Below are positions 41,416-46,050 of a stretch of DNA of 46,050 nt, piece after piece. Source of the stretch: Candidatus Fermentibacterota bacterium (lineage in GTDB: Bacteria; Fermentibacterota; Fermentibacteria; Fermentibacterales; Fermentibacteraceae); NCBI GenBank assembly GCA_002748705.1, contig PDSZ01000031.1, forward strand, positions 1 to 46,050. Direction: 5' to 3'. How positions within the stretch are numbered: position 1 is the stretch's first letter; the number at the start of each line of letters is the position of its first letter. A program made the position numbers and the translations under genes. The notes beneath the pieces are model-generated. The model saw only the letters and a list, made by a program, of their open reading frames with translations, had not been told where the DNA came from and searched no databases.

Positions 41416-42167
41416 GAACAATAGGAATGCACCACGGAAGCCAGGACAATTACCTGGCAAAGCTGAACACAATAACCAAACTGGCGGTAACACTGTTCTT
41501 CTCGGTGTTTATCGTTTTCATGAAAACAGAAACCTCTCTGCTGATTCTTTTCTGCGCTTCTGTGGTTTACGCTGCTCCTCTGAAAAAGTGGAAGGCCATG
41601 CTGATAGGGTACACTCTGATAATGGTGATGTACGCAATCTCCCTTGGCTTTGCTCAGCTTCTGACCATGGTGGCAGACAGGTTCGGCACAGAGGGTAACT
41701 TTGAACTTCTGATTCCGTTTCTCAGGGTATCTTTCATGATAAACATGGTCATTGCGCTGACCATGTCATCAGGAGTACGAAGGCTTACAGGGGTACTGAA
41801 AACCATAAAAATGCCCAGGTTCCTCTTCCTGCCGCTTATCGTTGTGTTCAGGTTTGTTCCCTCGTTCATCAATGACATAAAGCAGATACACCAGAGCATA
41901 CAGCTCAAGGTGGGCAGACCCAACTTCTTTATGATGGTTTCAAAACCGCGGCTTTTCATAAGGCTCATGGTGATGCCGGCTGTGATACGGGCACTCCGCT
42001 CTGCGGAAGAGCTTTCCGCAGCTGCGGAACTCAAGGGAATCTCAGGTTCCGAGAAGGTGGTGAACTCCACTCCTGAACCCTGGACATGGCGTGACAGTCT
42101 TGCCTGTTCAGCAGTGGTGATTCTCGCAGCAGGAGCCATTTACTTTAACACGGGAGGTTCGGCTTGA
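41412..42167 (+). CDS. ECF transporter transmembrane T component
   Basis: A 251-residue membrane protein that couples the S component to the ATPases. Five to six helices lie in residues ~20-135 and at the C-terminus (CSAVVILAAGAIYF). The EcfT coupling region is visible: RFVPSFINDIKQIHQSIQLK and, in the second coupling helix, RSAEELSAAAELKGIS (a degenerate form of the A-R-G motif). Its ATG overlaps the S-component stop, and its own stop overlaps the TTG start of the ATPase gene. It cannot be a general housekeeping EcfT, since it is locked into this operon with a matching S and A. Confidence 0.87.
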   Translation: MRTIGMHHGSQDNYLAKLNTITKLAVTLFFSVFIVFMKTETSLLILFCASVVYAAPLKKWKAMLIGYTLIMVMYAISLGFAQLLTMVADRFGTEGNFELLIPFLRVSFMINMVIALTMSSGVRRLTGVLKTIKMPRFLFLPLIVVFRFVPSFINDIKQIHQSIQLKVGRPNFFMMVSKPRLFIRLMVMPAVIRALRSAEELSAAAELKGISGSEKVVNSTPEPWTWRDSLACSAVVILAAGAIYFNTGGSA

Positions 42168-43519
42168 TAGTACTTGACCGGGTCTCATACACATACCCTT
42201 TTCAGAAAACAAAAGCCCTGAACGGTATAGATATACGAGTGAAGCCAGGTGAACTGGTGCTGCTCACCGGGGAAAGCGGTTGCGGAAAATCCACAATTGC
42301 CAGGGTTGTCAACGGGCTGATACCCCACTACTTCAAGGGAAAGCTTGAAGGAAGCGTAACTGTAAACGGCAGAGACACTGTGGAGACCGTTGTAGGAGAG
42401 ATAAGCCGTTCTGTAGGCACTCTGTTTCAGGACCCTGAACAGCAGTTCTTCTGCACCGATGTATACAGTGAGCTGGCTTTCACTGAAGAGGTGAGAGGCA
42501 TTAATCCTGAAACAGTCTCTGAAACTGTTTCAAGCTATGCTGAAAAATACGACATTTCCCATGTTCTGGATTCTTCCATCTACTCCCTTTCAGAGGGTGA
42601 GAAGCAGAAGGTGGCACTGGCTTCAATAATGGTTCCTGAGCCTAAGTGTCTTGTTCTTGACGAACCATCAGCCAACCTGTCCCCTGAGGCAACTGAGAAA
42701 CTTGCCGAAGAGCTGATTCAGTTGAAGGAGAACGGCTATGCTGTTCTTGTTGTGGATCACAGGCTTTACTGGCTGGACGGTATAGCGGACAGGGTAATGG
42801 TTATGCAGAAGGGCTGTATTGTTCAGGAAGGCGGTTTCGACATTCTTCGAAGCAATGAACTCAGAAATCGTTACGGCCTTAGAAATTGCTCAGTGAGCAC
42901 TGTTCCGAAGGAAGAAGGAGAATTCACGGAAGGGCTTGAGATTAAGGACCTTTCCTTTGCCTACGGAAAAAAGCCTCCGATTTTCACCAACTACTCCGCT
43001 TCGGTTCAGGCAGGAACTGTAACAGCTCTCAGAGGCCCTAACGGAGTTGGAAAAACCACTTTGTCAAGGCTTCTCACAGGTCTGCTGAAGGCAAAAACAG
43101 GAAAAATCTTTCTCAACGAAAAAGAGCTTAAACCAGCGGAGCTTCTTGAAGTAACCAGCCTTGTTCTTCAGAACATGGATCACCAGCTCTATTCCAGCAC
43201 TGTACTGGAAGAGGTTAACGGAAGAACAGGGATTCTTGAAATGCTAAGGCTGGACCGGTTTGCAGAGAGGCATCCCCAGTCTCTCTCAGGAGGACAGAAG
43301 CAGAGGCTTGTTATTGCCGCTGCTCTTTCCAGAGATCCTCGGGTAATAATACTTGACGAGCCTACCAGCGGTCTTGACGGAGCCAACATGGACATAATCG
43401 GTCAAATGCTTCGTATGGAAGCTGAAAAGGGCAAAGTTATAATGGTTATTACCCATGACCTTGAGTTCATAGACAGGTGCTGCAACAGGCAGATAGAGAT
43501 GAAGGCCGAACAGACATGA
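42164..43519 (+). CDS. fused double-ATPase of the ECF transporter (EcfA1-EcfA2)
   Basis: A 451-residue protein with two full nucleotide-binding domains in one chain. Domain 1 (~1-240): Walker A GESGCGKST (~36), Q-loop FQDPEQQFFC, signature LSEGEKQKVALA, Walker B CLVLDEPSANL and switch His in VVDHRLYWL. Domain 2 (~250-451): Walker A GPNGVGKTT (~291), Q-loop LQNMDHQLYS, signature LSGGQKQRLVIA, Walker B VIILDEPTSGLD and His in VITHDLEF. Both look catalytic. Fused ECF ATPases power ECF importers with the S and T genes just upstream. The start is TTG at 42164, overlapping the T-component stop. Confidence 0.92.
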   Translation: MIVLDRVSYTYPFQKTKALNGIDIRVKPGELVLLTGESGCGKSTIARVVNGLIPHYFKGKLEGSVTVNGRDTVETVVGEISRSVGTLFQDPEQQFFCTDVYSELAFTEEVRGINPETVSETVSSYAEKYDISHVLDSSIYSLSEGEKQKVALASIMVPEPKCLVLDEPSANLSPEATEKLAEELIQLKENGYAVLVVDHRLYWLDGIADRVMVMQKGCIVQEGGFDILRSNELRNRYGLRNCSVSTVPKEEGEFTEGLEIKDLSFAYGKKPPIFTNYSASVQAGTVTALRGPNGVGKTTLSRLLTGLLKAKTGKIFLNEKELKPAELLEVTSLVLQNMDHQLYSSTVLEEVNGRTGILEMLRLDRFAERHPQSLSGGQKQRLVIAAALSRDPRVIILDEPTSGLDGANMDIIGQMLRMEAEKGKVIMVITHDLEFIDRCCNRQIEMKAEQT

Positions 43520-44025
43520 GAACAGCAGTAATTTATTCCAGCAAGACAGGTAACACGAAAAAAGTTGCTGAAGCAATTCTGGAGGGCGCCGGAGAGGGAG
43601 CAGAGCTTGTTTCCGCCGGAACACCGGTTAATCCCCGTGAATATGACCTCCTGTTCGTAGGTTATTGGGTGGACAAGGGAATGCCTGACGAAAAGTCCAG
43701 AAAGCTCATGGAGTCCATTACGGAATCCAAAGTTGCTCTCTTTGCAACCCTTGGTGCCTACCCTGATTCGGACCATGCAGTAAGCTGCCTTGAAAAGGGA
43801 CGGAAGACCCTTGGTCAGGGCTGTAAAGTTCTTGACACCTTTATCTGCCAGGGAGCCATTGATCCGAAACTGATAGAATGGATGAAAACCCTTCCGGCAG
43901 ACCATCCACACGCCCCTGATGAAGCAAGAATAAAGAGGTGGCAGGACGCATCCACAAGACCGGACGCAACCGATCTTGAAAAAGCAAGGAAGTTTGCAGA
44001 AAATGTTGTCGGAAATTTACGGTAA
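43516..44025 (+). CDS. flavodoxin-family protein, BilS/HmuF-like
   Basis: A 169-residue flavodoxin-like protein. The FMN phosphate loop is SSKTGNTKKVAEA, then FVGYWVDKGMPDEKSRKLME, VALFATLGAYPDSDHAVSC and the C-terminal CQGAIDPKLIEWMKTLP with HPHAPDEARIKRW. This C-terminal block marks the BilS-type group, flavoproteins tied to tetrapyrrole reduction: BilS with the bilirubin reductase BilR, HmuF in fusobacterial heme breakdown (from memory). Here it probably gives electrons to the radical SAM cluster or reduces anaerobilin. No BilR gene is present in the window. Its ATG overlaps the ATPase stop and its end overlaps exbB by 23 bases. Confidence 0.87.
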   Translation: MRTAVIYSSKTGNTKKVAEAILEGAGEGAELVSAGTPVNPREYDLLFVGYWVDKGMPDEKSRKLMESITESKVALFATLGAYPDSDHAVSCLEKGRKTLGQGCKVLDTFICQGAIDPKLIEWMKTLPADHPHAPDEARIKRWQDASTRPDATDLEKARKFAENVVGNLR

Positions 44026-44638
44026 GATAGGTGTACCCGGATTTGTTCTTGTGGCTCTCATGGTCACTTCACTATACCTTTTTCTGAAGAATTCCATTTT
44101 TCTCTGGTACATAAACAGGGACCTTACAAGTTTCTTCAAGGCGCTTGAAGAAGGCAGAATGAAGGTTCTGAAAGAGGAGATAGGTTCAAAGAATCCTCTG
44201 ATAGCAATTATTACAGATGTGGCTGCGAATCACTCTCACCATTCAGGCGATATCAAGAACGAGGTTGCCTATCTCTTTCACAAACAGTTCAAAAAGGTTA
44301 CAGGGAGTATAACCGTACTCAGGCTTATCTCGGTTGTGGCGCCTTTGCTGGGGCTACTGGGCACTATGCTGGGAATGGTGAGAATGTTCAGGGCCATAGG
44401 TGTGGATGTATCGGATCCTACACTTCTGGCAAGCGGTATCTGGGTGGCTCTCCTTACAACCATTCTGGGCCTTACCACCGCAATTCCCACACTTGCATTT
44501 TACTACTTTCTCCAGCTGAGAATCAAACATTTCAGAATTGTGGCTGTGGAATACAGCTACAGGGTTATAGGCATGGTCAATCCTGACCATCCATCTGCCT
44601 GCTGTAATGTGAAAGAAGGGCTGACTGCCGATGAATGA
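44003..44638 (+). CDS. exbB: ExbB/TolQ/MotA-type proton channel
   Basis: A 211-residue inner-membrane protein with three helices (GVPGFVLVALMVTSLYLFL; VLRLISVVAPLLGLLGTMLG; GIWVALLTTILGLTTAIPTL). The ExbB/TolQ signature is APLLGLLGTMLGMVRMF. With ExbD it turns proton flow into force on TonB. The ATG at 44003 follows AGGAAG inside the flavodoxin gene; a TTG at 43976 is the alternative. The gene order exbB-exbD-tonB closes the heme operon, so the receptor at 35.6 kb has a dedicated motor. Confidence 0.9.
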   Translation: MLSEIYGKIGVPGFVLVALMVTSLYLFLKNSIFLWYINRDLTSFFKALEEGRMKVLKEEIGSKNPLIAIITDVAANHSHHSGDIKNEVAYLFHKQFKKVTGSITVLRLISVVAPLLGLLGTMLGMVRMFRAIGVDVSDPTLLASGIWVALLTTILGLTTAIPTLAFYYFLQLRIKHFRIVAVEYSYRVIGMVNPDHPSACCNVKEGLTADE

Positions 44639-45032
44639 CCAGTTCGGGTTTGATGACGGTCCAGATACGGATATAGATCTCACGCCTCTCATTGATGTGG
44701 TGTTCATTCTGATAATCTTTTTTGTCATAGCCACATCATTCAGCAAACCTGTTCTGGAGATTATTCTGCCTGCTGCTGAAACCTCGGAAGTTGAGGTTCA
44801 TCGTCAGGGAGAAGTGATGGTGGATGTTGATGCCGACGGCGCCATTTACTCCGGAGGAGTGCTCTATACAGAGGATAACATCATGGACCTGATGAACACA
44901 GATGTTAACTCAACCATGGTGCTCAATATGGATAAAGAAGCACCCTTTGAATCCTTTATTCTCATCATCGACTCTGCCAGGAAGATAGACAGGAACAACA
45001 TCGTGGTGGCCACCGATGAAAAAGAAGAGTAG
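44631..45032 (+). CDS. exbD: ExbD/TolR-type protein
   Basis: A 133-residue protein with a cytoplasmic tail, one membrane helix and a periplasmic domain. The helix carries the proton-relay aspartate in DLTPLIDVVFILIIFFVIA, the hallmark of ExbD/TolR. The periplasmic part (VEVHRQGEVMVDVDADGAIY, LIIDSARKIDRNNIVVATD) fits the ExbD fold. It overlaps exbB by 8 bases and tonB by 17 bases. Confidence 0.93.
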   Translation: MNDQFGFDDGPDTDIDLTPLIDVVFILIIFFVIATSFSKPVLEIILPAAETSEVEVHRQGEVMVDVDADGAIYSGGVLYTEDNIMDLMNTDVNSTMVLNMDKEAPFESFILIIDSARKIDRNNIVVATDEKEE

Positions 45033-45681
45033 CTTTCAGAATCGCAGTACTCTTATCAGTGCTGTGCTCACACCTGTCATACTGGGGCTGCTTTATCTCG
45101 CAGCTCAGATGATTCCTGCCGGAGCGCTTTCCCCATCTGACCAGAGAGATAATGTGGTTCCTATTGATATTGAGGCATTCCAGCCCCCTGCACCTCCACC
45201 GCCGCCGCCTCCTCCACCTCCGGAAGCTGTGCAGCCTGAGGAATCAAGAATAGTAACCATACCTGTTGAGGAAGCAACGGTTCCTGTACTTGAAGCGGAA
45301 GAGCCATCTGATGAACCTGTTGAAGAGACCACTGACATAACAGCAGTAAGCAGTGATCCTGATGGTGTTGCAGGAGGTACCGGTGTAGCTGGAGGCGCCG
45401 ATCCCGACCTTGTGATTTCAGCTCTTGTGGGGCTTATTGAGCGGGAGAAAGAGTACACCGACAGGGCAGTTCAGAGGGGCATAGAGGGCACGGTAATTGT
45501 TGAGGTAACCATAAACACCGATTGTGTGGTTACTGACTACAGTATAATCTCAAGTGACAACAGCCACCTTACCGATTCTATTCATGAAACAATGGAGGAT
45601 GTCACCGGCAGAGATCTGTCGGACGAAACGCTGGAAGAGCCTCTTACAGTTTCTGTTCCTGTGGAGTTCGTTCTTATCTGA
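45016..45681 (+). CDS. tonB: TonB energy transducer
   Basis: A 221-residue protein with an N-terminal membrane helix (STLISAVLTPVILGLLYLAA). A periplasm-spanning linker follows: ten consecutive prolines after APP (near residue 60), then an acidic section (VEEATVPVLEAEEPSDEP) that differs from the Lys-Pro repeats of E. coli TonB. The C-terminal TonB domain (RAVQRGIEGTVIVEVTINTD, VTDYSIISSDN) matches the YPxxA-type fold with RGIEG. It links ExbB/ExbD to the TonB-dependent receptor at the start of the operon. It is the last operon gene; no clear terminator follows. Confidence 0.92.
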   Translation: MKKKSSFQNRSTLISAVLTPVILGLLYLAAQMIPAGALSPSDQRDNVVPIDIEAFQPPAPPPPPPPPPPEAVQPEESRIVTIPVEEATVPVLEAEEPSDEPVEETTDITAVSSDPDGVAGGTGVAGGADPDLVISALVGLIEREKEYTDRAVQRGIEGTVIVEVTINTDCVVTDYSIISSDNSHLTDSIHETMEDVTGRDLSDETLEEPLTVSVPVEFVLI

Positions 45682-45778
45682 TTTTCCCCTTGACATAAGT
45701 CTGCAGTTTCCTGTTAAATGTTTTACCGAATGTTTAGTAGAATCTTTCCGTGCAAGGAGCGTTCAAAGTAACAAGCTT

Positions 45779-46050
45779 GACCCCATCCGAAAAGGCGTCC
45801 AATATAGTGGCCTGAGAAAACTGGAGAGCAGAATAAGGTGGATTTGCCTATGTTTGAGAATCATCGTAGAAAGGCAGATCCATGCGAAAGAATTACAGTG
45901 CCGAGTTCAAGGCAAGAGTCGCCCTTGAAGCCCTCAAAGGAGATAAAACCCTTGCAGAGCTTGCCTCACATTACGAAGTCCATCCCAATCTCATCCGGTC
46001 ATGGAAGAAGAAGCTGCTTGAAGAGATGTCAGGCATATTCTCCGACAAGC
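45779..46050 (+). mobile_element. left end of an IS3-family insertion sequence, cut by window edge
   Basis: The sequence from about 45779 (TGACCCCATCCGAAAAGG) begins as an IS3-family terminal repeat might, about 100 bases before the orfA start. The right end lies outside the window, so neither inverted repeat nor target duplication can be confirmed. The boundary is approximate. Confidence 0.5.
45882..46050 (+). CDS. IS3-family transposase OrfA, 5' part
   Basis: The first 56 codons of OrfA, the DNA-binding subunit of IS3-type transposase: MRKNYSAEFKARVALEALKG, then TLAELASHYEVHPNLIRSWK, an HTH with the WKK motif. OrfB with the DDE domain would follow beyond the window, usually by programmed frameshift. 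GGCAGA upstream is a weak ribosome site. Confidence 0.9.
   Translation, partial: MRKNYSAEFKARVALEALKGDKTLAELASHYEVHPNLIRSWKKKLLEEMSGIFSDK

Noticed and set aside
1..46050. tRNA, rRNA or CRISPR arrays
   Set aside because: No cloverleaf-like sequences, rRNA segments or regularly spaced repeats were seen on reading both strands; a dedicated tRNA scan was not possible.

Overview
The window comes from a diderm (Gram-negative type) bacterium with an anaerobic or microaerophilic, iron-limited lifestyle. The evidence is several lipoproteins with lipoboxes, a porin, a TonB-dependent receptor with its own ExbB/ExbD/TonB, a 2[4Fe-4S] ferredoxin, two flavodoxins and a ChuW/HutW-type radical SAM enzyme for oxygen-independent heme breakdown. 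Base composition looks mid-GC (about 45-50% by eye), arginine is often AGA/AGG, and TTG or GTG starts with good Shine-Dalgarno sites are common. I cannot name the lineage; an uncultivated phylum near the FCB group is a guess. Genes are dense, and fragments of two different insertion sequences sit at the two edges.

Layout. 1-0.66 kb: C-terminal part of a DDE transposase. 1.1-7.3 kb: a Prx6-type peroxiredoxin, two different HD-domain phosphohydrolases, a membrane hybrid histidine kinase and a metallophosphoesterase. 7.6-10.4 kb (minus strand): three outer-membrane-type lipoproteins resembling the FlgT/FlgP/FlgO trio. 10.8-14.6 kb: a tight operon of a U32-family protein, aroA, aroC and a chorismate mutase, which ends at prephenate. 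14.9-18.0 kb: a five-PAS hybrid histidine kinase split by a one-base frameshift. 18.0-20.5 kb: small VOC, DUF1801 and YidB-type genes and a decayed YaiI/YqxD (DUF188) pseudogene. 21.0-21.8 kb: a nitrilase-superfamily protein.

22.4-32.2 kb: one long transcription unit, with a promoter and a palindromic operator-like site at one end and a strong terminator at the other. It encodes a secreted unknown, a porin, a DNRLRE-type secreted protein, DUF2023, an LCM-type methyltransferase, DUF2325, a two-subunit ABC exporter-fold transporter, a second methyltransferase and a long-chain flavodoxin. 32.3-33.0 kb: a fur-type regulator with a Fur-box-like site, divergent from a small ferredoxin. 33-35.5 kb: two more methyltransferases and a VOC-like protein.

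35.5-45.7 kb: the most interesting part, a ten-gene heme acquisition and anaerobic heme degradation operon. It contains a TonB-dependent receptor, an HmuY-like lipoprotein, a PCP_red-HutW-HutX fusion protein, a complete ECF transporter (S, T and a fused double ATPase), a BilS/HmuF-like flavodoxin, ExbB, ExbD and TonB. The layout implies capture by HmuY and the receptor, outer-membrane transport powered by the operon's own TonB system, inner-membrane import by the ECF module in place of HmuTUV, and reductive ring opening by the fusion enzyme fed by flavodoxin. The Fur-type regulator, ferredoxin and flavodoxin genes nearby fit an iron-starvation island. The end of the window is the beginning of an IS3-family element.
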